Shown: positions 24,131-35,500 of the stretch, piece by piece
Position numbering within the stretch: position 1 is the first letter of the stretch
Layout of the letters: every line of letters begins with the position of its first letter
Assembly (NCBI GenBank): GCA_001939145.1
Contig: LSRX01000286.1
Coordinates: forward strand, 99,965 to 163,964
DNA length: 64,000 nucleotides
Direction of reading: 5' to 3'
Source: Symbiodinium microadriaticum
Lineage: Eukaryota; Sar; Dinophyceae; Suessiales; Symbiodiniaceae
Notes under the pieces: generated by a model
Databases searched by the model: none
What the model saw: only the letters and a program-made list of their open reading frames with translations
Told to the model about the DNA's origin: nothing
Position numbers and translations under genes: made by a program

Positions 24131-24289
24131 TACCTCCTAAACCCTAAACCTTAAGACCTTCTAGAACAAAAATAAATAGAAATTGCTTGTTGCTGTTGGC
24201 CATCCAGAACCCTATTCTATTTCCCGTCGGGACACAGCTTTTCCAATTTCTATAAGCCAATTTCCGTGTCAGGGTTAAGCAAACCCACC

Positions 24290-24550
24290 CGCGATAGCCC
24301 AGCCCTGCAGCCCAGCCTAGCCCAGCCCAGCTCGCTCAGCTCAGTCTATAATTAAACCCTAAACCCTAAACCCTAGCCAGCTCGCCCAGCCCAGCTCAGC
24401 CCGGCTCAGCCCAGCTTCCCGCCCCATCCCCCGGCCCACCAAATCCAAACCAAGTTTCTAAAGGAAAACCTGCTCAAAGCTTTCGGTCAACACGTTTCGG
24501 TCAAAACATTCGGGCAAAATGTTTCGGTCGATTCGGTCGAAACGTTATTG
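24290..24550. repeat. CAGCC-rich and TTTCGGTC-rich short repeats
   Basis: Positions 24295-24420 consist of 'cagccc', 'cagctc' and 'agctcgc' motifs interrupted by one CCCTAAA block. Positions 24480-24545 hold about five copies of 'ttcggtc(a/g)a'. No coding signal was seen. Confidence 0.6.
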
Positions 24551-24589
24551 GCACCCAAACCCTGGACAAAAACCTATAAACCCTAAACC

Positions 24590-25335
24590 CTCAAACCTAA
24601 ACCCTCAGCCCTAAAGCCCTAAACCCTAAGCCCTAAACCCTAAACCCTAAACCCCTAAACCCCTAAACCCCCTTGCTCCCGGAGATCCTAAACCCCTTGA
24701 GCCCTTGAGCCCTTGGTTCTGGGTTTTAGGGGTTTAGGGGCTTTGGGGTTTAGGGCTTTAGGGTTTCAGGGCTTTAAGGGTTTAGGATTTAGGGCTTTAG
24801 GGCTTTAGGGGTTTAGGATTTTAGGGTTTAGGGGTTTAGGGCTTTAGGGTTTGAGGGGTTTGGGGCTTTAGGGGTTCAGGGGTTTAGAATTTTAGGGTTT
24901 AGGGGTTTAGGATTTTAGGGTTTAGGGGTTTGGGGCTTTAGGGGTTCAGGGGTTTAGGATTTTAGGGTTTAGGGGTTTCGTGGTTTAGGATTTTAGGGTT
25001 TAGGGGTTTAGGGCTTTAGGGTTTTAGGGGTTTGGGGCTTTAGGGGTTTAGGGGTTTAGGATTCTAGGGTTTAGGGGTTTAGGGGTTCGGGATTTTAGGG
25101 TTTATATAGGGGTTTAGGGCTTTAGGATTTTAGGGTTTAGGGGTTGAGGGCTTTAGGGTTTTAGGGGTTTGGGGCTTTAGGGGTTCAGGGGTATAGGATT
25201 TTAGGGTTTAGGGGTTTATATAGGGCTTTGGGGGTTTCGGGTTTAGGGTTCTAGGGCTTTAGGGGTTTAGGGCTTACGGGCTTTGGGGTTTAGGGGTTCA
25301 GGGGTTTACGGCCTAAGGGTTTAGGGGTTTAGGGG
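24590..25335. repeat. Densest telomere-like block: CCCTAAA then about 600 bp of TTTAGGG variants
   Basis: 24595-24670 is CCCTAAA-type. From 24722 to 25335 the sequence is almost wholly TTTAGGG variants (ttaggggtttag, ggctttagggg, ttcaggggtttag), with a higher-order repeat of about 45-70 bp ending in 'ggattttagggtttagggg'. The variation and the internal position argue against an active chromosome end. Confidence 0.85.
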
Positions 25336-25458
25336 TCGTCTTCTTGAAGTCGACTGTGAACGTGGTGGTCACCACCAGGGTCATCTTGACCTGGATGACG
25401 AGCATGACGAGCAGGAAAGTCGTCAGTACGCTGAAGAATGAGGTCGAGATGTACAATT
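25336..25458 (-). CDS. Ambiguous coding segment; minus frame has a membrane-like helix
   Basis: On the minus strand, after the acceptor-like ggtctag, the frame reads ELYISTSFFSVLTTFLLVML and then VIQVKMTLVVTTTF, which looks like a transmembrane segment; a CAG|GTCAAG donor lies inside. The plus strand of the same DNA is also open (VVFLKSTVNVVVTTRVILT up to TAG at about 25467). Since all firm exons in the window are on the + strand, the minus reading may be only the complement of a charged + frame. Strand unresolved. Confidence 0.25.
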
Positions 25459-25837
25459 CCTAGACCCTAAGCCCTAAACCGGGAGAACTTCATTAAGATG
25501 ATGGACGTGGAGATGGTGCTATCAGGGACACGGCCTTCAACAGGGCCAACATAGCACCTGACCGGTCCCAGAGCACCGGTTAGGCTGGAGGGCGGCGGCT
25601 GTAGGCGCCGAGCATCGCAGACCAGATTTCCATCGCGCAGCGCCTGGCCGCAACAAGGCCATGGAGAGCTATTTGGAGATGATGGAGGTCTCGTGATCAA
25701 GAGCTAGATTGGGGCTTAGGGGTTTAGGCGTTCAGGGTTTAGAGTTTAGGTGTTTAGGACTTTAGGGTTCAGGGCTTAGGGTTTTGGGTTCAGGGTTTTG
25801 GGGTTTAAAAATCTACGGGTTTAGGGCTTAGGGTTTA

Positions 25838-25865
25838 GTTTTTTTTTTTTTTTGGGGGGGGGGGT
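25838..25865. repeat. T-run followed directly by G-run
   Basis: About 15 T then about 11 G, running straight into 'tttaggggtttaggg'. A similar T/G junction is at 13628-13650. A T-only run sits at 45829-45843. Confidence 0.9.
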
Positions 25866-26168
25866 TTAGGGGTTTAGGGTACAAAACCCAAACCAGGCCT
25901 TAATCCGGTTTAGGGTTTATGGCACATTGAACTCTACCAGCCTTTCGAACGCCCAAGCAAGCTAATGTTTTTCGTGCGGCAGGTGGCACGTCCAAGTTCG
26001 ACGCGCACCGGAAGAACCTGTGCAAAGTCGCGATCACAGGCAAGGATCCTAGATTTTCATGCTCTGTTGGATTGAAGGTGTAGGCTTCGGAGAACATGTA
26101 AGGGGTCAGGGATTTCTGGTTGATCATGAGGTCTAGGGTTGACCCGTGACCCAAACCCTGCAAAATAC

Positions 26169-26266
26169 GGATGATGAAAAAATCCTGCATTTCCCATAGT
26201 AAGGAATATACTATAGTTTTCATAGTTTAGGGTCCTTGAGGTAATGCCGGATTTGCATCATCAACT
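26169..26266. mobile_element. Palindromic element B, diverged copy
   Basis: Arms ggatgatgaaaaaatcctgc and gccggatttgcatcatcaac around 'aaggaatatactatag'. It marks the left border of the intronless decayed tract. Confidence 0.7.
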
Positions 26267-26314
26267 TGAACCATGAGGCCTAACCGGGCCTAACCTCCAG
26301 ATGGAGGGGCAAAA

Positions 26315-28560
26315 CGTGGAAAGTCAAAGTACAATAAGGTCTCGACCAAGACGCTTAAGGACGACATCACTTCGCATGTGTTCCGTTTCAGCGCCACTGC
26401 CAACAAGTTCGAACTTCGAACATATGGGTGAGATAAAGGAGATGGCATGCCGCATCATCAGCAGCAACGACAAAGACCTCGGCTCAAGGATGGTGAACAG
26501 TCTGGACACGAACTGCTCGAAGCGATTGATGTCCGACGAGATGTCAAAGCGCTTGTGCACGCCGCAGCTCTGGACTCGGCCAGATCCGCCCGTCTCCAGC
26601 ACGTCGCCGCAGACGTGAACCAGTGCTTCCGAAGGGAACGGATAAATAGGATAGGATTTAGGCTTTAGGGTTTAGGGTTTAGGGTTTGGGGTTTAGGGTT
26701 CTGAGGTTGTGCAAAGTAGATGCCCTAATGTGGGGCCTTATACTAATTAAGGGTAGCCCGATTATGCCCTCCCTTAAACGGACCCTCTTGTAACCCCATC
26801 AAAGAAATCTTTTGAAGGAACCCTTAACCCACAACCCAAAACCCTTTCAGCCCCTAAACCCTAATCCCGAAAATCACAAGAACCCTATATATCCCTTGAA
26901 GGGAGCCCTTCAAGGATTCCTTAAATTCTCGGCTGCGACCGCCGCCATCCCATCCAGGTGCCAGGAGGGTTTGGCTCGGCGGGTGCTCCAAACGACCAGT
27001 GGCACCAATTCTGGCGACTGTTGCGCAAAGCTTGGCTGCGCAAAACTATTGGCGACACCAACAACCCTGCCTACGGCAGAACCTACCAGGAGGCACAATT
27101 TGACCTGAGGGGGGAGGCCATCATTCAGTGCCCACTCTTTCCTTACATGCGGACATCTACGCCTTGAAGGCATTGGGCAGCCACAGGAGCGGAAACATCA
27201 TCATGTCCGCTTGGCACCGTTTGGGTTACATTGATGCCCAAGAATTGGCCGATGTCAAATTCGGCGAGGAGTTGGCCATCCTGGAAGAACACCTTGCACA
27301 TGTGCCACGCTCCATGGCAGTGCTGGTGAACTTGGGCAGGTTGCCCAATCTGGGTTTAGCAGAAGCCGCCGAAGAGCTCGACAACCAGTCCATTCCTATC
27401 GCTTTGGCTGGGCAAAAACATGTTTGGTGGCACCACGACGCCAGCGAGTGCTGCCGGCCTTTGCCTCAAGCTGTAAACGGGCCATTGCAGCTCTGCATCC
27501 AGAGCTGGGTGAAGGAACCAAGCTTGGCAGCATCGCCGAGCGAGGCGATGCGGGCCTGACAGCGGGGTGTGAACGCTGGTGCGCCCAGCCATTGCGCCAG
27601 GTCACACTGCAAGTGGATGCTTCCGGGGCCAAAAGCACACATGCTTGCAAAATGGTAGAAGCACGGATGGACATGGAGCCGGACCAGCTTGCCATCCACG
27701 TCAAGGGCGAGCTAAGGCCCCTTTTCGTCAGACAATACTTGGACGGCGAGGCCTTTCCCGATGTGCAGCAAGTGGTCCCGGACTTGCTGCAGGACTTGCC
27801 CGCCGCTCCTCAGCCCTTGGTGCCAGAGCAGGAGGAGGTCCCTGCCGAAGCGGCTGTGGGCGTGGTCCCTTTGCGTGCTGCGGAGGAGCAGTGTGCTTGG
27901 GTCACCGTTTGGGTCAACAGATGTACCACCACGGATCTGCGGAGTTTGCCCCTTTGCTTCCTCCTCGAGAAGGCAGGGTCGCATCAAAGTTCCGAAGTTC
28001 CTGTACTACAAAGGAAACGCATCGGCACTTGAGCGGGCGGCAGGATCCAGCAGTGGGCGCCTCCGGGCCTTCCGGAGCGCTTCCAGATCTGGTATCCACG
28101 CAACCCTGGCGATCTCTACGCAGCTCGATTTGTATGTGCACGTCCACTGCCCCCCCCACCTTTCATTTGCATGGTTGAAACCGCCTAAGGAAAGTATGAG
28201 CTGTACTGACGCGGATGCACTAGACCGGTGTTTGGCTTGGGCCTGGGTCCGACACCGCGTTTGGCTGCGCACCGTGCCTGGCAGCTCGAGCTGAAAGGTC
28301 GCGGGGTGTGCCTCTGGTCGCAAGGGCCCAAAGGGTCTGCGGCGTTGCGTGGATGGACGGTGATAGTGAACCGAAAGCACGCGGGTAGATCCGGTACTTC
28401 TACGAGCATAAGCAAATGTTTCCACGCATTGCTGCCTTTTGGGGTAAACCGCATCATGATCGTGAAGAACACGATGCAGCAGGATGCTGTGGGGCGGTTG
28501 GGGAGAGCGCGATTCAAGCCTTGCCGGAGTCATAGCTGAAACTGCGACAGGGAATCGCAA
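26315..28560 (+). pseudogene. Intronless, frameshifted coding tract; decayed mobile element or retrocopy
   Basis: This 2.2-kb tract is GC-richer than its surroundings and, except for a short repeat-bearing stretch at 26.65-26.93 kb, free of TTTAGGG repeats and palindromes. Coding-like sequence moves between frames: 26327-26428 (YNKVSTKTLKDDITSHVFRF, then TGA at 26429), 26447-26640 (ELLEAIDVRRDVKALVHAAA), 26940-27160 (PAYGRTYQEAQFDLRGEAII), 27160-27420 (MSAWHRLGYIDAQELADVKF), 27424-27900 (QLAIHVKGELRPLFVRQYLD), 27980-28060 (RIKVPKFLYYKGNASALERA), 28070-28170 (FQIWYPRNPGDLYAARF) and 28228-28370 (GVCLWSQGPKGSAALRGW). No intact frame exceeds about 200 codons. I do not recognise the protein. Because it lacks introns in an intron-dense neighbourhood and carries several frameshifts, a dead transposable element or processed copy is likely. 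Confidence 0.5.
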
Positions 28561-28599
28561 ACCGAAGTTCTTGCTGGTAGAATCTGAGCCTTTGCCAAA

Positions 28600-29660
28600 G
28601 GCCCACGAACCGGTGGAGAATAACGATATCCATATGAAGCAGAGAGCGAGGTGGAAGTGCTAGTCCGCGCTCAATTCTCCTCCGGTGGATCTTCCGGTAT
28701 GAAGTCCACGTACGAAGCGAGTGTGACTCCCTCTGTTGGAAGGAGTGCGAATTTGGATTTGGGTTGAAGGGCAGTGAAGCGAAGAAACGTTGCCAGCTGT
28801 ACCGCAGGCTCCGCTGCTGCAGGTGAGTGAGCCCCTTCCCCTCCCTGTGATCGCCACTAAGCCTACGGATTCAAGTAGCCATGTGCAGTCGCTCGCCCCT
28901 TGCAGGGCCGCCGACCCCAACTTGACCCTCGGCTTAGAGTTTGGTAAATACATTAAATAAGGTCTACGGGTTCAAGAACGATTTAGTATATTTGGTTTAG
29001 GGCTTCGACTTTACGGTTTACAGAAACCGTCAAGTTTAGATCCTATATACTACTCTAATACCTACGGTGTAACTACAGACTGCTCGCCGCAGCTTCTGAT
29101 TCCAGCAAGGTATGGCATGTTGATGCCGGAAGCCTTATTTACAAGATCGGACAACCCTAAACCCTAAAACTGCAGATCCCAAACCTTATAAAACATAAAA
29201 CCTTTCAGAACTGAAAACCCTTTCACTGCGAAGCCCAAAAAAAACAATGAATCTTGTTCTGATAGATGCAATATCTTGAAGAAAATGAGGGCAAACAAAC
29301 GAAAATCTCGCCAGACCTACGCATGGCACTGTGACGAGCACCTTTTTTTTGAAAGGCGGGAGGGGGCAGGAAACAACCTAGCGCTAAACTAACCCCTAAG
29401 CCCAGCTTCCCTTGATAGGGGACCTAATATATGCTATGTGAACGATATGCTGGGTCCTAAACCCTACGTGCCTACAACTTGGGAAGCTGGGCACACTAAA
29501 CCCTATGCCGGGTTTCCCCTGCAAAAATTGGGGACCTCGGCTTCACTAAAGCCTGGTTTCCCTTGGCAGGGGACCTAGGCAAGTATGTCTCCTTTCCTAA
29601 ACCAAGCCCTGAAACCAAACCACCCCCGCACTCAAACCGCAACCCTACACAACCGGGGAG
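28600..29660. other. Repeat-poor stretch without recognised gene
   Basis: Follows the decayed coding tract. It has few telomere-like repeats (29150-29170) and no exon I can defend. 'gggaagctgggc', 'ccagcttccctt' and 'tttcccttggcaggggacct' recur at 29400-29580, a loose inverted/direct repeat. A run of eight T at 29343 is followed by a G-rich patch. Confidence 0.4.
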
Positions 29661-30175
29661 GGAGGGGGAGGCGGGTTTGAGCCGCTGTACACTGCCTATG
29701 TACATCGGAGGGGACCCAAACAGGCAGGAAGCGAGGGGGGAGGGCAGGACCCAAACAAAGCCAGCACGCGCTGTACACGCCTATGTGCAAAGGATGGGAA
29801 CCACTCGGGAAGGAAGCGAAGGGAAAGGGACCCAAAGCAAAAGCACCGGACGGGCCAACGTACAATTCCTATGTAAATAGAAGGATGGGACCCAATGAGG
29901 AAAAGCAACAGGGGGGTTTGGACCCAAAGCACAAGGAAACTTGCACTGTACAGGCCTATATATGTACATAAGATGGGACCCAATCAGGCGGGAAGCTTGG
30001 GGGGAGGGTAGGACCCAAAACAAAGCAAGCACGGAAACGACCAAAGCTGCGCTGTACACGCCTATGTACAAAGGATGGGAACGAAGGGTAGGACTCAAAG
30101 CAAACACAAAAGCACCGGACGGCTGAAAAGGAAACAACAACCTGCACTGTACGCGCCTTCCTACAAACGCTGGTA
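29660..30175. repeat. Degenerate tandem repeat of about 90-100 bp, six copies
   Basis: Each unit holds 'ctgtac(a/g)cgcctatgta' followed by 'aa(g)gatgggaccca' and 'g(c/g)aggacccaaa(g)caaa', with an A/G-rich stretch such as gaagcgagggggagggc. Units begin near 29685, 29770, 29862, 29945, 30050 and 30145. The A/G strand bias is strong. Open frames here on both strands are repeat translations and not proposed as genes. It is unlike the TTTAGGG repeats elsewhere. Confidence 0.75.
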
Positions 30176-30209
30176 GTGAATTTCACATCCCCAGACGTGT
30201 GCCGGATAT

Positions 30210-30780
30210 GGACCTGCAAATCCCAAATAGCTATAGCCCCTACTGAGAAGCTTCACCGACTGCGAATCCCAATAGCTTGCTGGAAAATCAAACGATTTAG
30301 AAAGGCGTCCCGTTTGCAAAATCTGCGAATCAGAAATCTTTTTTTGGACATGAAGAAGCACTGTCAGACCTTAAGAAAGCATTCAACTTGCAAATCCCCA
30401 ATAGCTTGTCCACAAGTGAGAAGTTTCATCGATTGCGAATCCCCAATAGCTAGTGAAACGATTTAGAACGGATTGAAGCGCTTTAGGAGGGCGCTTCTCT
30501 TGCAAATCCCCAATAGCTTGTCCACAAGTGAGAAGTTTCATCGATTGCGAATCCCCAATAGCTAGTGAAACGATTTAGAACGGATTGAAGCGCTTTAGGA
30601 GGGCGCTTCTCTTGCAAATCCCCAATAGCTTGCCAAAACTGAAAAGCTTCGCAAATCGCGAAACCGCAATAGCTTGCTGGAAATAAACGATGCCCACTTG
30701 CAAATCCCCAGTCCCCAATAGCTTGCCGCAACATAGAAGTTTCGTACATTGCGATTCCCCAATAGCTTCCTTGATTCAAA
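30210..30780. repeat. Tandem repeat built on 'aatccccaatagcttg'
   Basis: The core 'gc(a/g)aatccccaatagctt' recurs about ten times. Two nearly identical copies of a unit of about 110 bp lie at about 30388-30497 and 30498-30611 (each with 'gtccacaagtgagaagtttc' and 'acgatttagaacggattgaag'), with degenerate copies on both sides. The spacers are themselves repeated, so this is a satellite and not a CRISPR array. Confidence 0.8.
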
Positions 30781-31095
30781 GCTCAAACTACGCAATTCCA
30801 AATACACTTCGACCCTGGTGCGGGGGTGCGGGTCCCCGCGCCCGTGCAAAAACCACTGGGTGCAGGAGTGCTGGTCTCGGCCCGATGTGCCCCAAAGGAT
30901 TGGCCCTTTTAATGAAAATTGGAATGTAGCTGTATACCCGCTTAGAATCTTCCGACGGCGCGGGATCCATATTTGCCACGAAAATGATTCTTGGAATGTG
31001 GGCCTATTTACCGGAGCGGGCCATTAACCGTATTCCAACATTCTGGCTTTCACCGTAAGTGAATCCGACAGAACCCTCGTAGAGCCCCCCCCCCC

Positions 31096-31882
31096 NNNNN
31101 NNNNNNNNNNNNNNNNNNNNNNNNNNNNNNNNNNNNNNNNNNNNNNNNNNNNNNNNNNNNNNNNNNNNNNNNNNNNNNNNNNNNNNNNNNNNNNNNNNNN
31201 NNNNNNNNNNNNNNNNNNNNNNNNNNNNNNNNNNNNNNNNNNNNNNNNNNNNNNNNNNNNNNNNNNNNNNNNNNNNNNNNNNNNNNNNNNNNNNNNNNNN
31301 NNNNNNNNNNNNNNNNNNNNNNNNNNNNNNNNNNNNNNNNNNNNNNNNNNNNNNNNNNNNNNNNNNNNNNNNNNNNNNNNNNNNNNNNNNNNNNNNNNNN
31401 NNNNNNNNNNNNNNNNNNNNNNNNNNNNNNNNNNNNNNNNNNNNNNNNNNNNNNNNNNNNNNNNNNNNNNNNNNNNNNNNNNNNNNNNNNNNNNNNNNNN
31501 NNNNNNNNNNNNNNNNNNNNNNNNNNNNNNNNNNNNNNNNNNNNNNNNNNNNNNNNNNNNNNNNNNNNNNNNNNNNNNNNNNNNNNNNNNNNNNNNNNNN
31601 NNNNNNNNNNNNNNNNNNNNNNNNNNNNNNNNNNNNNNNNNNNNNNNNNNNNNNNNNNNNNNNNNNNNNNNNNNNNNNNNNNNNNNNNNNNNNNNNNNNN
31701 NNNNNNNNNNNNNNNNNNNNNNNNNNNNNNNNNNNNNNNNNNNNNNNNNNNNNNNNNNNNNNNNNNNNNNNNNNNNNNNNNNNNNNNNNNNNNNNNNNNN
31801 NNNNNNNNNNNNNNNNNNNNNNNNNNNNNNNNNNNNNNNNNNNNNNNNNNNNNNNNNNNNNNNNNNNNNNNNNNNNNNNNNN
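31096..31882. other. Assembly gap flanked by C-run and G-run
   Basis: About 787 N. The left flank ends in about 13 C and the right flank starts with about 13 G. Nothing can be said about its content. Confidence 0.98.
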
Positions 31883-32439
31883 GGGGGGGGGGGGGTTTGG
31901 GTTTGGGGTTCAGGGCTCCTGAGATGATTCCTTCTATGGGTTCCTTCTAGGGTAGTATAAGGATTTATATACTCCCGAAAACCCAAAACCCTAAATACTA
32001 AACCCAAAACCTTAAACCGTTAATATTTACGTTGGCTTTTCCGGGTTTGGGGTATCGGTGGAAAGCAGGCTCTCGGAGGGTACGGCCTCAGCACTCTACC
32101 CACCCACAGAGCTGACATGACTGACCACCAGTACTGTGCCAGCATGTGACTACGAAGCATCGGAGTTCGTTTGATAGTACGTAGAGCGCTTCCCGAGGTT
32201 CCCCAGCCGTAGAAGGACTGTTGCCGTTGTGAGTCGCAGTGACACAAGTGTTTTCAGGTGTACTTGGGTTGCACAGTACTGTCACGGAGGATGCTGTCCC
32301 GTTTTTGGGGGTTTGGATTTCATATGGGCTGCGAAGATCCGTATTCCCTAACCCTAAACCCTAGACCCCTAGACCCAAATCTCTGGAACATGGACAGCAG
32401 GTGTTGTAGAAAGGCAGCGGCCGCACAGCCCACAGCAAT

Positions 32440-32517
32440 AATATAGGGGCCTCAATAGTGAGAAATAATAAGCAACCACCAAAATAATAGAGGGAGTTAT
32501 TAAGGCCCCTATATTAG
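32440..32517. mobile_element. Palindromic element F forming an intron 3' end
   Basis: 'aataatataggggcctcaat' and 'ttattaaggcccctatatta'. The exon LGWHHGSMLAAAEE begins at 32518 directly after its terminal TTAG. Confidence 0.8.
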
Positions 32518-35500
32518 CAAAGCTTGGCTGGCATCATGGCTCCATGCTGGCGGCTGCAGAGGAGATGCTGCAGCAGCCGGGCCCTTAGGGTTTAGGTTTT
32601 AGGGTTGAGGGATGCTGAGAACGATCAACGAAAGCAGATCAGTTCCGCCAGCACCGGTTCCGCGACGGCTGCAAGCAAAATATGAAAGGCTGAAAGATCG
32701 GGAGGACGAAAAGCGGCTCATGGACGAAGTGCTAATATCAATAAGTAATAAGTATCCCCTTACAGTCCAATGTACACCAAACCCCCTTCTAATTCTTGAG
32801 GCCCGTATATGGGTAGGTCTCTAAACTATAGGGTCCCTTTAGGGGGTCCCCAATGCAGTACGGCACCCTTACAAAAAGGATCCAAAAATTGATCCTAATT
32901 TAGAGAGCTACTCATATGAAGCCTTCAGGGTTGAGGGATCATTGAAGTTTCCCTAAACCCTAAACCCTAAGCCCTAAACCGGTCCGGACCCCCTTGAGCC
33001 CAAGGCCTAAACCCGCCCCGTAGCGGCCTTTTGCCCGAGCTTTGCGGGTCTAAGGTTTAGAGCTCTAGGGTTCTAGGGTTTAGGGTTTAGGGTTCTAGGG
33101 TTCTAGGGTTCTGGGTAGGGTTCTGGGGTTTAGGGGTTAGGGTTCTAGGGTTCTGGGGTTTAGGGTTTAGGGTGCTAAAATAAGTCCTCAAACCTTCATC
33201 CGACAACCCCCAGGCCACTGAACGTTAGGATCCTCACCAGGGGTATAACCCTGAGCCCCAAAACCCTCATACCTCAAAAGCCCTGAGCCCTACGCCCAGA
33301 ATGCTTCAGAAAGCCTGCACCCCAAACCCCACACCCTGAACCCTAAACCCTCAACCCTAAACCCCCAAACCCCAAACCCTACACCCTGAGCCCTAGACCC
33401 TCGCAGACTTGGGACAAAGACCAGAGCGGCTACATCACCAAGGACGAAAGCGTCGGTTTTTAGGGCTTCAGGGGTTTAGGGTAAGCTTCTCAAAGGGCTG
33501 TTCTAAGTCGTTTCTTTTTCGTTTGGTGTTCAGGGTTTAAAGGTGTACTGATAGGGCGCCACCAAGGGCTCTGTTAAGCGGTTTATGAAGCTTCTTAGAA
33601 GGCTTTTTGGAGCTATGGCTTCGTAAGGGAGAGAATCACCTGCAAGGCTAGGCTTTAGGGGTTCGGGTTCAGGGTGTAGGGTTTAAAGTTTAGGGTTCAG
33701 GGTACAGGGTTTAGGGTTTAGGGTTTAGGGTTTAGGGTTTAGGGTACAGGGTTTAGGGTTTAGGTTTAGGGGTCAGGTTCCGGACTGTGTTTTGGGGTTG
33801 GATATTGGGGAGTTGGAAAGTCCCAGGTCGCTGGTTGAGGATCCTACTCCGTAATGAGGCTCATTACCTCAAGGACCCTAAACCATGGGAACTATGGTAT
33901 AGTCCTTGGTCCTTGTATGGGTAATGCAGGATGAGGGTCTAGAATGCGGGCCAGCTTTTTCTCTGCAACCCACATATGGGTAGTCTTCTAAAACAAGGTC
34001 CCTTTTAGGCTCCTTTTCTTTAAGGGTGCCGTAATATATTAGGGACCTAAAAAAGGGACCCTAATGTAGAGAACTACCCACATATGAGTGCCGTTGTTGG
34101 GGCTATCGTAGTAAGGCCCTACGTGTCTCACTCCGAAGAGCCCAGACCTTCAGGCCCTCAACTCCGTCAGCCGTCCTAAACGCCGAAACCCCCCAAAAGC
34201 CGGAGAGGGGGTTTTAGGGTTTTGGGTTTAGGGTTTAGGGTTAGGGGGGTAAATCCGACAACCTAAACCCAAAGCCTCTTGAAGCCCTGAGTTACAGAAG
34301 AGGAGGAGGACCAAACAACAACCATGCATTTTTTTCCTTTGTCTGCAGTCAGACAACCCCAAAAGGCGAAAGAGGACCTGTTGGAAACCCTGATGAAACT
34401 CGATAGAAACCTCGAAAAACACGAGTATGAACATGCTGCGAGCCTTAAACTCGAAGCTCTAAACCTTATGAAGCCATCCTAACCCTCATTTTTCTTACAC
34501 TAGAATATCCCCCCAAAGCCTCATTCTATTCATGAGGACCCCTAAACCCTAAACCCTAAAGCCCTAAACCCCTACAGCTCTAAAGCCCTAAACCCCTAAA
34601 CCCTTAACCCCAAACCCTAAACCCTAGACCCCTGAACCCTAAGCCCCTTGCGACAGGAAGAGCTGCAGGAGGTCTTCACTCGGCTGGGCTGCAAAGTCTC
34701 GGCTGGTGATGTCGGCAAGGTGCCTCTCGCGGTGTTCAATCAGGGTTTTAGGGTTTAGGGTTATGCTGCGGTTTGTTGTGGTTCTTTAAGGGCTTCTAAT
34801 ATTTGGGGGTTTTGATGTTTTTTTTGGTTTTAGTGGTTTTAGCGATTCTGTTGGCTCTTTCCTGTGCTTTTTGAATGGGGCTTCGCAGAACTAGGGTCCT
34901 TTTCTGGCAGCGTTGTTGTAGGAATCCAAGAGATCAGGGTCGACCCTCATGTTCTGCATCCGATAGAAAGGGCCCGAACACCTGGGTAGTTCTCTAAATT
35001 AGGGTCCCTTTTAGGGTATTGTATAAGGGTGCCGTACTAAATTGGGGTTCCAAAAAGGGACCCTAATTTATTGAACTACCCACCTGGCATCGGGCTTTCA
35101 ATCAAGATCATATGATCTACCCAGGCACTGCTCGAAACTAGGGTCCTGAACTTTGTTCCCAGCAGAGTGCGTCCCCCTCAACTCTTGACATGGCCTTTTT
35201 TGCATTAAGTCTTGGGGGGCTCTTGCTCAAGGTTTGAGGGCGGGGTGCAGGTTGCAAACCCTGCGGTGCGAGTTCTCTTCGGGGACTTGCTAGTCAGGAG
35301 GACGTCCATACCTGTGGATGGCGAAAACTTCAGTCCAGAAGCCAAACCCCTAACTCCAAAACCGGGTTAGTTCGGGTTTAGTTTTTAGGGCTTTGGGTTT
35401 AGGGGTGTAGGGGTTTAGGCTTTAGGCTTCAGGGAACACCCTGAAGCCCTAAACCTGAAAGCCTATACCTATAACCCTCAAGCCCCAAGACCCTTAAACC

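Noticed and set aside
24590..25335. True chromosome end (telomere)
   Set aside because: Highly degenerate units, both polarities nearby, and coding-like DNA on both sides; this is interstitial.
28006..28560. Minus-strand frame of 184 codons
   Set aside because: Lies opposite the shifted + strand coding tract; composition (His/Pro/Arg-rich) is typical of a complement frame.
29496..30219. Several minus frames with repeated VPS/HIGVYSA-type motifs
   Set aside because: They are translations of the 90-100 bp tandem repeat and appear in several frames at once.
30210..30780. Possible CRISPR array
   Set aside because: Cores are regularly spaced but the spacers are also repeated and the context is eukaryotic; there are no cas genes.
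31024..32007. 327-codon minus frame
   Set aside because: Mostly N; only short real ends without coding character.
34350..34440. Candidate EF-hand exon reading AKEDLLETLMKLDRNLEKH
   Set aside because: It lies in the intron between exons 33407-33442 and 34657-34719, whose direct join already gives a perfect loop; including it would break that loop. It may be an alternative exon or chance.
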